Assembly: GCA_032158125.1 (NCBI GenBank)
Contig: JASKOT010000006.1
Span: forward strand, 372,001 to 436,000
DNA from: Papiliotrema nemorosa
Lineage: Eukaryota > Basidiomycota > Tremellomycetes > Tremellales > Rhynchogastremaceae
Direction of reading: 5' to 3'
Length of the DNA: 64,000 nt
Below are positions 22,428-32,777 of this stretch, piece after piece (position 1 is the stretch's first letter; each line of letters opens with the position of its first letter). Both the position numbers and the translations under genes were made by a program. The notes under the pieces were generated by a model. It was not told the DNA's origin, ran no database searches, and saw nothing but the letters and a program-made list of their open reading frames with translations.

Positions 22428-23404
22428 TTAGACGGATGAAACGGTCTTCGCGTCCTGCTCAATCAGTTGTGACCGACGCACAAAATGGAACGAACTCACA
22501 GTCGTGTCGTGATAAGACACCTTCCTCTCCTTGTTCGCCTTCTTTCCAAATCCCATGAACCCAGCAAAGGCAAGTAGAGAGAGGCAGATGGCAGTCACAC
22601 CGAGGGTGACCATAGCCCCCACAACACCCGACTCGACATTGGTCAATCCTCCATCGGACGACGTAGCATTTGCGGCAACCTCAGCGGCTGCTGCCTCTTG
22701 GAGACGGAACAATTCCGGGTTGGACGCTGAAACACGTTTCGTCTGGGTTCTGGTGACTCGGTTCGAGCATTGAGTGTCCCAGTTTCCAGCTTCAAACGCG
22801 GCACTCGAGACGAGAGTGACGTCCGCGCACTGAAAAATCAGCCATGTCTAATCACTTCTTATACGAAGGTACGCACCTCATACATGTCAACTTTGCTGGG
22901 TCCAGTCTTGTAGGTGAACTGGATGGTGATGGCATCCCCAGCGCTCAAGCCCAGAGCAGAGAAATCCGGTCCGTCGATACATTGAAGCCCCACCCATCCT
23001 CCGGTGGAGTTTGTCAACGCATCTTGAAACTGATCTTGTGAGGTAGGGTTCTCATCCGTCGAATAACGGAACTTGATCTCGCTGATATCTTTCGCTGTGG
23101 CCCATGCGATTGAGCCGCCGTTTAAGGGGTAGTCGGTTCGAAGACCTCTTTCCCAGCCTTGACAAGGTGGAGTCCGGGCGACGAGGGAACTGGAGCCTCT
23201 GTTCGGCTTGGACGTCAGCCGTATCCCGCATGGGTTGAATCGGACTTACAGGGAACACAAGTGAACCTGAGGATCAGTCTGAGAAGGCAAGGGGGGAAAG
23301 ATGGACTCACCAACAGGAAGATCAGGATTGAGCTGATGAACGGGATTTTGGGCGATAGCCGCAGGAGCGGCAAGCAATGCGAGGATGGCAGTCGCGAGGA
23401 TCAT
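22428..23404 (-). CDS. Secreted/membrane-anchored Bim1-like (X325-type) surface protein
   Basis: Exons 23404-23250, 23198-22877, 22829-22500 and 22454-22428 give 277 residues. Signal peptide MILATAILALLAAPAAIA, then a domain with PPCQGWERGLRTDYPLNGGS, WVGLQCIDGPDF, LGLSAGDAITIQFTY and MYECADVTLV. This order of Cys and Gly motifs resembles the Bim1-like copper-acquisition family. Differences: no His directly after the predicted cleavage site, and a true transmembrane helix (VVGAMVTLGVTAICLSLLAF) with a basic cytosolic tail instead of a GPI signal. A canonical donor at 23310 must be ignored to keep frame. Copper binding is therefore uncertain; membership is moderate. Confidence 0.6.
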
Positions 23405-24604
23405 AGCTCAAGCGGGTCTCTGATAGGGCTTTCAATGATAGATTGGGATGATAGATCGGAATGAGTGCTGAGATGAAAGGAGATAGAAAACCGATACATG
23501 TTGAACAGGTTTATATACCTAGAAATTGTATGTACTTCGATGCTACCTACTGCGGCCGATAATGTCTTCATTACGATTCACACATTCGCTCGGCATTCTT
23601 AGCTATGTATCAGTCCCCACCATCTTGTCTCCATGTCTCTCATGAAATAGCGAAGACCTCGGTGGCATTATGAGCGGCATCACGCCGGAGGATTCAACCG
23701 AAGTGCAACAGTGAACGAGTGCCACGGCCGATTCCAGCAAAGTTCAGAAACGCCAAGAGTCAAATGAACGCTTAATCCTCCCGTTGCTTGACACTTGAGC
23801 AGTTGATTGATTATCAGGGCTGGTTTATCAGATAAGAGTCGAATCTCCCTTCCCTTCGGTGCATGGCGTGCATGTTCGACATCGGCCGGGAGATTTTCTT
23901 GTCAGTCATGATTCCATCTTGGCATTGAGACTAGTGTGGCGGACATCGGCCGAGTGGCGATCGATCCAACGGTGTGCCGTACATCTTTTCACACCAGAAA
24001 CAAAGATGCGGCACGCTGGAGAAGGGGTGGTGGGTAGGATGCGAAAGAAGGAGAGCTAACCGAAGAATGTGCAGCCGTGCGGCCTACCTCTTGGCGAAAG
24101 ACGCGCGGAGGATATCCAGCCGAACGGAGCCGTGAGCTGATAGGCAGCCTTGTCTTTGAACGCGAACCATCTTGTGGGCTAGGGGGAAATGACCAAGATC
24201 ATATAAGACATGAGGCAAATCCTCACATTTTCAACAAAGCAGGAGTGTGAGATGTGAAATGAGGGTGAGCGGCAAATGGAGGCCTTCTACCGTAGGTACC
24301 GTGTCACCTATTTCGTGTGTGATGACGCCTCCGAGGCACTAAAGACATGCGTGCCCAACACCATGGCATCAAAAGAGTAGCCTTAGATTGCACAATGACG
24401 ATGTGCGATCGTATTCCCCCTTGGTAGGCACTCATAAGACCATACACATATGAGCTCGGAGCGGTATAAGCCAGCGCACGCGGCCATGATCGCCGTCCTG
24501 TCTCACAACGAAGACGATCCGATCAGTCTCAATCATGCATCAGATTCGCTAAACACACTATGTCAGTAATCTGCCCACCTCAGCCCGAATTTGCAGACTT
24601 TGCA
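23405..24604. other. Intergenic region, 1.2 kb
   Basis: Upstream of the Bim1-like gene and downstream of the next minus-strand gene. No ORF with family marks or splice structure. Confidence 0.5.
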
Positions 24605-25538
24605 CTAGGATCTCCCGGGTCGCTGCGATTCCATTTCACGTCGCCTTCTTGCGTCGAGTATTTTCTGGTCATACAGAAAGTTCTTCAGGGATGCCCACGT
24701 CGACAAACCAGCTTTCGACCAATTTTCATCTGGGACCATCTCTTTAGCTTGTCCATGGGCCTTTGCAAGATTCTCCGAGGTAGCGTAAGACACGTCGACA
24801 ATGATCGATCCGCCGTGAGTGGGGCTGTAGACGACACCGTGCAAGAGTTGATTCGCCCTCTCCTCAACTGTCTGGAATTCCGGTGGGTAATAATCATCAT
24901 CAGGGGTAGGGTGTCCGTTGTTGAGGATTTTGCTGAAGATGTCTCTTCCATTTTGACCCCGCACGCGCTTACGACTGTGTACGGTGAGCCTGAAGGCTGG
25001 ATCTTCGCAAGGACGGGTTTTCAAGATCCTAGAGATCAATTCAGCATTGTAATCATACTAACGGAAAGACTCACGATAATTTCGAGAGAACTTGATCGAT
25101 GGTCATCCCAACCAAGCTGAGAAAGTCTTCATGTCTCTGGCCTGTTTCATCGGTGTGCGCAGTGGCCGAATCCACAATTGTCGCAGCTCGTCCAAACGAG
25201 TATGCCGAATCAAGAATAGTCGAATTCTCGATTTCAGCTTCATCTGTCAAGGGCTCTTCCGCGGGCAAACCCTGCCCGCTAGGATGGATCAGACGAAAAT
25301 GCAAGATGGGGATCATGCCGGTGGAATCTGGGCAGAAATCACTGATCTGTTCTCGTATTCAGCGACAACTCGTGTGACTTGCTTGTGAATAGCTCACCGT
25401 GACAAGCAGTGGCCAGCTCAGGAGGATTGATTGAGATGAGTTCGGCGGTCCTCCATGCATCCCTGCGACCACTGTCTCTGCCACCTGGATAGATGAAGCG
25501 GTAGGCAGGTGAGATTCATCGGACATTTCAGACTGCAT
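24605..25538 (-). CDS. Hypothetical protein, three exons
   Basis: Not recognised. Exons 25538-25398, 25346-25075 and 25028-24605 join in phase with good donors and acceptors to 278 residues, which supports a real gene. The middle contains MIPILHFRLIHPSGQGLPAE and ILDSAYSFGRAATIVD; the last exon has HGVVYSPTHGGSIIVDVSYA and a basic end (DARRRREMESQRPGRS). No signal peptide, membrane span or known catalytic motif is visible. An additional 5' exon is possible because the first ATG lies in open sequence. Confidence 0.55.
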
Positions 25539-26076
25539 TGCGGATCGTTCAGGCGGACTTGCTCGTAGATTTCGTCAGTAGAGTGCTCGTCAGGTGACGG
25601 AATATGAAGCAATCAGAACGAGCAGGGGCACTGACAGTGTAAAAAACAGTGGGAAAGGCAATAAGTGACGTCTCGAGCTTTATATGCGCGCCATATGGGC
25701 ACAGGTTACGGGTACTTCTTTCGTCTCCGTGCTTCATCCTTTATCCGGATCTCCTAGACCTCATTCGTTAGAAGCTCTTACAGTGTATGAAATCGAAGCT
25801 CCGGGCAGGGCGGTTGACCAGGACATTCTTTCACCCTCACTTCTCGCGTACCACACGCATTCTCACGCATGTGACCCCCACTCATCACCTCGCTGTCCGC
25901 TTTCGGAGCCTCCTGTGAAGGCCCAGACTCAATAGGCTCCATGAAGATTTGCTACTGCTTCTCGCTGCAATCGACGACATCAATTCATCAATCGTCAGTG
26001 GTGGTCAGCTCTACTCGTCATTTTACTCTCGCTTTTGGGTAGTCGGTTCAGCTGCTGGTCTGCCGAAGTTTTGTCG
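25539..26076. other. Intergenic region
   Basis: About 540 bp between two minus-strand genes; nothing further seen. Confidence 0.5.
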
Positions 26077-27128
26077 TCATCTAACAGGTATCCACTGAGC
26101 CGACCACCCCTTCTCCCATCCTAAACTCTTCCACAATCCCTGACTCTGCTCATTGTTTTGTCCGACCCAAACCATCCCCCTCATTCCATCTTCCCTCAAC
26201 CCCTTCAGTCGTTCTTCTACTACCCACTTTGCAAGCCCGCGTCTACGGTACTCTGGTAGAGTGTATAGCGCACCCAGATCACCCGCTGAATGCGTCATAA
26301 TCCACGCTACGGCCTCCCCTCTTTGATGGCTTCCCAAGACATGTCCTGCTGGTGGAGAGGTCGGAACTGAGCGGATGACGGTGATTTTGTCTACGCGGGA
26401 AGTGTAATACTCCAGTATCTCAGGGATGTCTCGAGTTTGTTGTATCTAGCATGATCAGCCTGAATCTTTTTTGGAGGAGACGAGGTTGGGATATCCGTAT
26501 GACTCACCATTGGGCAATCCTCGATTCTCGCTTGGTCAACGATCAGTCCATCCTTCTTGATGGGTTTGACAGCAGATGTAGAGCTCGCCGACAGTGGGGC
26601 AAACCAAGAGTCATATATCGGCCTTCTGTCCGTCCTGACGTATTGCCATATCTCTTCTGCCCATAGTGTTGAGACCGAGCCCAAGACCTCGATTACGGGT
26701 GAACAACGTATGATCGTCTTCACCATCCCGTTGACCAAATCTTGTCCTTTCCTCCATACTTTATGCTTCTCCTCTTCTGTCAATTCTTTCCCTTTCGGAA
26801 CCAGAGCCCTTTCGACCGAGCAGTAAGATCTGGTTTGACGACGTTGAGGTGACGGAAGGTGAATCACCGCTCCCCATATTTCGGGAGGAGTATCCAACTT
26901 GGAGGCAGGGAATGTGGCCCATACAACAGACGTGATCGCCTCTTGGTCCAACTTGGTCCTAGCATGAGGGAGTGAGACGTCACTTGAGGTGGTTCCACGT
27001 GGCCAACGATTGGTTTTGATCGTTCCATAAAGCGAAGCAGCGTAGGGTAGGTGGTTCTCGAGCAGAGGCAAGAGGGTCTTTGGCTGATGCGGGTACAGGG
27101 TGACCTCTGCATCGTTGATCAGCGTCAT
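26077..27128 (-). CDS. GNAT-fold N-acyltransferase
   Basis: Exons 27128-26508 and 26445-26077 give 329 residues. The C-terminal half has the GNAT acetyl-CoA site signature GDLGALYTLPEYRRRGLAKW (motif A, R/Q-x-x-G-x-G/A), preceded by AVAWIMTHS and followed by VGQNNEQSQGLWKSLGWE, the usual Asn/aromatic motif B. The N-terminal half (EVTLYPHQPKTLLPLLENHL, then WGAVIHLPS) fits glycine N-acyltransferase-like proteins with two GNAT halves. The acyl acceptor cannot be predicted. The single intron has a clean GTGAGT donor. Confidence 0.75.
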
Positions 27129-27550
27129 TGTTCTTTGTCAAAAGGACTCCAAGACCTCGGCCCCAAGGGACATCAAGTGTTGAGGTCGAAGAAGTACATG
27201 TTGTTCGATGAACAAAGGCGAACAGTGACGCGACCATGCTCCGTTCTTTTCGGTCGAGACCGAGAGCCCCCCTCGGATGTAGCACGACTCGGGTGTACCC
27301 ACATGGTACGGCTCACTTGACCGTCGATAAGATAAGCACGCTCAGAGTAAGATGCGAGGCATGCTGCTCGTTGTCTCGCAGAAAAGCCCATTCATCGGCA
27401 GAAACGGCTATGTAAGGATACGCTAGGGATATCGTGGTTTTAGAATAACAAAGGGGCACATGCAATAGAGTCCTCCAGGCCGAGTTCACCAAACCCAATT
27501 CACACTTTCTCATCTCAAACTCCTCTCTCCTTTCGATGATAGCAAAGAAC
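27129..27550. other. Intergenic region
   Basis: Promoter of the GNAT gene and 3' flank of glutamine synthetase; no other gene seen. Confidence 0.5.
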
Positions 27551-29121
27551 CTAGTTGAGCAAGGTAGTCTCGACCAAGATGGCGGTGACTCGGTATGGGT
27601 CGACATTGGAAGCGGGTCGTCGGTCCTCGAGGTAACCGTAACCCTGGGCACCGACATGTCGAGGAATTCGGATGGAAGCTCCTCGGTTGGCGACACCGGC
27701 CGAGAACGAGGTCATGGAAGCAGTCTCGTGTTTACCAGTCAATCGTTGCTCGTTGTCCTCTCCGTAGACGGCCAAATGCTCGACGTGCTTGCCCTCGAGC
27801 TTCTTGATCGCATCCTCGATCGCGGCCATACCCTTGCCGGGCGTTCGCATGGCCTTGGTCGAGTAGTTCGAGTGGCAACCAGCACCGTTCCAGTCACCCT
27901 TGAGGGGCTTGGGGTGGAGAGAGGGTTTGATACCCCACTCTTCTCCGATTCGGAGCAAGAGGAATCGAGCCATCCAGAGGTGGTCTCCCATCTCAATACC
28001 CTCGCAAGGACCGACTTGGAACTCCCATTGAGCGGGCATGACCTCGGCGTTGATACCCGAGATCTTGATACCGGCATACAGACAAGCTCGCTAAAAAGTC
28101 AGCGCTGAAGTCGTGACAATGTACGTTGCACTCACGTAGTGAGCCTCGATGAAATCACGGGCAAAGACCTTTCCGGCACCGACACCACAGTAGTAAGGAC
28201 CTTGAGGACCTGGGAAACCCATCTTGGGCCAACCGTAGACTTGTCCATCGGCGTCAAAGAGGGTGTACTCTTGTTCCAGACCGAACCAAGGCTCGTGCTC
28301 TTTGGCAGAGTCCATGACCTTTTTGGCGTGAGCTCGGTAGTTGGACTTGTTGACGGTTCCGTCGTTGTCGTAACATTCACAGAGGACGAGAATGTTGTCA
28401 CCACCTCGGAAAGGGTCCTTGAACATGGCGACCGGTCGCTAGGGATTAGCACCAGGACACGAGTGGGAGAAGAGAGTGCATGGATACACACGAGGTAGAC
28501 ATCCGAATCGTGGCCGGGAGCCTGGTTGGTCGATGAACCGTCAAAGTTCCACTCCTTGAGCTCGGAAACCGCCGAGGGTTTCTTGTCCAAGGTCATGGTC
28601 TTACATCGCATTCCTCCATCGCCGTCAATCCAGATGTCTGGCATGTCAGTTCTGGTGTCTCGCGTACGGGCGTCATTGTGGAGTGTCGGCGGTGAGGTAA
28701 GGTGAGCGGTCGCGTGATCGCAGGCATTGGAATGCTGCTGTGGGCCAAGTTTGCCCCCCAAGTCCGCAGTATCTCCCCCATGACAAGTCATGCCGCGGGA
28801 GATCTTTGGCACCGCAAGTTCGCCAAAGATAGAGATAGAAGCATCGAGGACATGGTATGAGTGGTACGGTCGAGATAAGAGGATGAAAGGAGGTCCCAGC
28901 GTCTCGCTCTCCCCTCACTTGAATCGTCCGATAAAGCGGAGATTTATCCTCGCCTTCCACCAGCACCGCGTCACAGACCAGATCCCACCCTCCCCACAAA
29001 GGAGGCGAGATAAGCACGAAAAGGAAATCGACTTACACTCTGCTTGGACGTATTTGCCCTGGTCGAGCTTGAGATAGGGCTCGAGGAGGTCGACTCGTTT
29101 GGTAGCAATCAAAGTAGACAT
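27551..29121 (-). CDS. GLN1: Glutamine synthetase, type II
   Basis: Cytosolic enzyme making glutamine from glutamate, ammonia and ATP. Exons 29121-29037, 28637-28492, 28438-28136 and 28090-27551 join to 357 residues, the usual eukaryotic length. Conserved blocks: [109 protein letters not shown] and [14 protein letters not shown], covering the metal, ATP and glutamate sites. Intron 1 is 399 nt, about nine times the local norm, and carries inverted repeats (separate entry). The promoter has a long CT-rich tract on the coding strand. Confidence 0.97.
28638..29036 (-). promoter_or_regulatory. Long structured first intron of glutamine synthetase
   Basis: A 399-nt intron between exon 1 (28 codons) and the catalytic exons. 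It contains a perfect 9-bp inverted repeat, 28802-28810 against 28822-28830 with an 11-nt loop, and a perfect 6-bp one, 28779-28784 against 28787-28792. Most introns in the window are 40-55 nt. A regulatory role is inference. Confidence 0.45.
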
Positions 29122-30642
29122 GGTGATTGGTCAAAAGCGAAGGCGCGGAGGGGAAAAGTAGGGGTTATTGATGAATATTGAAAAGTTGGCTGAAAGGGAG
29201 GGAGGTAGAGCTGTTGGGGTGGTAGTACAAAATGTAGATAAATGTACAGATGTAAAGAGTTGGGATTGTGTTCGAGAGACGAACGAGTCGAGGGGTAGAT
29301 ATGGGATACGATGGAGGGCACGCGATAAATGATATGGCGGGGAGAGGGGGTAGAGGGGGATGCAAGGGAGAATTCCGGGAAGGGCAGATTTCGGGATAAA
29401 AAGGGATTTGGGAAAGAGACAAGAGAGGTAGAAAATTGGGGCAACCGACGCCAAGGTGGCAGGAGAGAAGAGACAGGTTGCCAGGATGAGATGAATAAAA
29501 AAAAATCCCAATCGTCGTAGCGAGGGCAGGAGTAGGGCAGAGGGGGGCAGAGCAGGCGAGAGAGGGGGGAGGGTGTGAGGTAGGGGTCGGTTCAAGATTT
29601 AGAGGCGAGAATTATGCGCGTCAGCGGAAAACAGGTTTGGGACCAGAGGCTCGTCGTTTCCACGTCGCCATCTCTTGTCTGACTTTGCTTGGGGGTGTCA
29701 AGACTCACCGAGACCTAGAGCAAATGCAGGTGTTTGGGTATGGATGGGTTGATGAGAAGATGGGAGAGATAGGGTGAGGGAGATATATAGATTTGTGCTG
29801 CAGCGACGGGTTGATATGGGGGCGAGGGAGGGGTTGTCCTTTGAGTCGAGATAAGGCGGAGCTCAGGGAGAGGAAGGCAGGGTGAATTCGGGGCAACAGC
29901 AGTGCGACGCCACCCCATTTCCCCTCCCTACACAAAGCGGTGATTTCTGATTGGTCGACTGGTCGACTCACCGCCTAATACCGCTTGCTCTCTGCATCGG
30001 CGTGTCCGGGTAGCATTACACCGGGGGGGATTAGTGGCACTTTTTATGGGCACAGGCTGCATGAACGGAGATCTGCAGATCATCTACCTCTACCAAGAGC
30101 AACCAGCTTTCCATTGCTTTTCGTCGCTGACCTTTTGTTTGACCCCGGTCATCAGGCCGGGTGGTATTTGCGTGCCAAGCATTGACATACCGCCGGCCAT
30201 CATTGCCCTCCCCTGGAGATCCTGTAGTGTCCGATCACCCCTTGCTCATACATGATCGCCGCGAAAGGCACTAGCAATCGGAAACATCACGCACACCACG
30301 TCACCGTTGCCATGCAACGCAACGTCTCATGCGGTGTCGCGAGTTCGTCGGGTATCATGACTCAAAGAGGTCAACATACTCGACACGAGCGAGAAATGAC
30401 GATGAGGGATTTGCATGCGATTGGCCGCAGCTAGTCGTTGACTAATGGAAAAGCACTCACTCTCCCTGACTCGAATCACTCGATGCCCATCTCGCAGGAC
30501 CACATTTGGCTCTCCGAAAGCCAGTATGAATGCCGGCAGGCCGTCCAACGCTGATGCTGATTCGAATATGCTCAATTGCGTTGACATGTACACCGCATGC
30601 ATCATCTACAACACGTGTTGCAAATCCCTCTCAGCAACGCAC
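29122..30642. other. Upstream region of glutamine synthetase
   Basis: About 1.5 kb. The part 29130-29600 is strongly purine-rich on the plus strand (pyrimidine-rich on the GLN1 coding strand), which produces long false ORFs. The remainder, up to the thiolase 3' end, shows no gene. Confidence 0.6.
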
Positions 30643-32303
30643 TCATTGCTCACTGACAAACACCGCAGCCATACCCTGTTGCACGCATCAGCAAATGCCT
30701 CTCGCTTGGGCATGACCACTCACCATTCCACTACCGATACACATGCTAGTCACAAACACCTTCTTCTTTTCACGCTTGGCTTCGGAAAGAGCAGTAGCGA
30801 TTTGTCGCGCACCTGTGCAACCCAATGGGTGACCCATGGCAATGGCACCTCCGACCGGGTTGACCTTCTCGTATGGGAGCTGGAGGTGTTGGATAGACAT
30901 GACAGCTTGAGATGCAAAGGCCTAGGTGTCAACACCGTACTCCAACGAGTCTTCCGCTCACTCACCTCGTTGATCTCGAAGAAATCGACGTCATCTTTGG
31001 TGATACCAGCCTTCTCCAACGCCTTGGGGATAGCGAATGCTGGTCCGATACTGAGGGTCAGCTTTCCGAGTGACCACTCGAACTCATGGCTCACCCCATC
31101 AACTTGGGCGGCACACCGACAACAGAGCTGACGACGTATTTGCCGAGAATGGGCAGACCGAGCTTCTGTGCTACGGATCGTCTGGCGAGCAAGACAGCAG
31201 CGGCTCCGTCCGACACTTGCGATGCGTTACCGGCATGCGTGAACCCATCTTTGCTGAAAGCAGGCTTGAGCTTGGCGAGGGATTCTTTGGTGACACCGGC
31301 TCGAATACCATCGTCAGAGTCGACAATGATCTCCTTTTCCTCTTCAGTCTTTGGGTCCGTCCACTTGACCTGTACAATGAGCTTAATTCTGGAAGCACAA
31401 AGTTCCACTCACTCTAACAGGGACAATCTCTTCCTTGAACTTGTCCAACTTTTGTGCCTCGGCAGCTTTTGCGAAACTTTTGGCCGCAAAGTCGTCTTGG
31501 ACGTCTCTTGAAATGTTGTATGCCTTGGCGACATTCTCCGAGGTGATACCCATGGGAACAAGACAATCGGACGATTCTGGGTTGGAGAGGACGTTGTCGG
31601 ACATTCGCTCGGGGAGGACACCAGCGCCGTAATGAGCAGTCATATGTTCCACTCCAGCACCTACATGTAAGCCTTGTCATGCGGTGTGGGCGCCGTTGTG
31701 GTCATGTCACTCACCGATACCAATGTCAATCTCTCCCGACTTGATCTCGTTGGCGATCTGTCTTATCAGCTTCTCCCTGGGTAACCGGACGATCTAACTG
31801 ACCTGAGCGACAGCAGTCAAACCGGAAGAGCATTGTCTGTTGAGAGTGTTGATAGGCACACTACAGATCAGTCTCCATGATTCACAGAGCCAAGTGAGAC
31901 ATACGTGTAGGGGATACCAGCGTAAAGCTGAGCCATTCGAGCGACATTGGCTCCACCTCCTGGAGGCAATACATTTCCAACCGCGACATCACTGCGTGTA
32001 AGCTATCTGCGCGTCTTGTGCTGAAACACAGCCTACCCGATCAAAGCTGGGTCAACCTTGCTTCGTTGCAAAACCTCTTTGAGTACAGCAGCAAGGAGAT
32101 CTTCCGGAAGGCAATCCTTGAATCCACCCTTCTTTGCCTGATTATAAGCATATACTATCAGCGGTCAAGGACGCTCGACCCACCTTTGTGACTGGCGTTC
32201 GGACAGCCGAGACGATGACTACATCATCCGAAGAATTGATGAGTAATCGCGCTCGACCCAAGGAAGGGAGGGCGGAAGTGATGTTCTGAATGGTGGAAGA
32301 CAT
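30643..32303 (-). CDS. POT1: 3-ketoacyl-CoA thiolase (peroxisomal type)
   Basis: Last step of fatty-acid beta-oxidation. Ten exons (32303-32184, 32137-32037, 31991-31905, 31860-31803, 31757-31715, 31660-31413, 31369-31095, 31050-30966, 30921-30724, 30675-30643) join in phase to 415 residues. Catalytic Cys113 in NRQCSSG, His370 in GHPLGCTG and Cys400 in SMCIGSGMG. Peroxisomal-type blocks: PMGITSENVAKAY, LKPAFSKDGFTHAGNASQVS, VGVPPKLMGIGPAFAIPKAL and FEINEAFASQAV. I see neither a C-terminal PTS1 (it ends FVSEQ) nor a clear PTS2 in the first 40 residues, so location is uncertain. Divergent from the Tpa1-like gene. Confidence 0.93.
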
Positions 32304-32777
32304 GAAGAGATCAGGCTACAGTGTATTCTTCTATGAAAGCGAGGGCACCGTCGAGTGGGATGTGATGAATGAGCGAGGCTTGATCAGAAAGAGGAGGATG
32401 GGGTTTTATGTAGTCACAACGTTTACCGGATAAGAGCAAGTGGAATCATAGCCGGGTCCAAGACAAAGGGTGGCGCGCCTAACGCATCGCACTTGCCTAT
32501 TAGGCATGAGATACCCGATTATCACGGAGAGAGGTCATTGAAGAGCTACCAGTGTTCAAAGCACAAGCAGGAGAAGGAAAGAAAGAAGTACCTGTCTTTA
32601 ACCCTCTGCTCCCCTCCCCTTCTCTTCTCCGTGCTCGAAGGGTCTCATCGCGCGGACAGGAGTGAGGACGTATGAGAGGACCTCACTTTCAGCTCAAATC
32701 ACGTGATGCGTCCTGAAAAAGTCTAAACCTCGCTCACACTTCTTACTATCCACTGTTTCCAACCTGCAACAACCGCC
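32304..32777. promoter_or_regulatory. Shared promoter of thiolase and Tpa1-like genes
   Basis: A 474-bp region between divergent ATG codons. It holds TCACGTGA at 32699-32706 and an A/G-rich stretch near 32570-32595. Confidence 0.5.
32699..32706. promoter_or_regulatory. TCACGTGA palindrome in the thiolase/Tpa1 promoter
   Basis: Placed 72 bp upstream of the Tpa1-like ATG in a bidirectional promoter. Confidence 0.45.

Noticed and set aside
23267..23310. Apparent intron (GTGAGT...CAG) in the Bim1-like gene
   Set aside because: Removing it puts the following exon out of frame with the PPCQGW domain; reading through keeps frame.
29109..29595. Long Pro/Phe/Leu-rich frames upstream of glutamine synthetase
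   Set aside because: They arise from the CT-rich tract and repeat in several frames, a sign of composition rather than coding.
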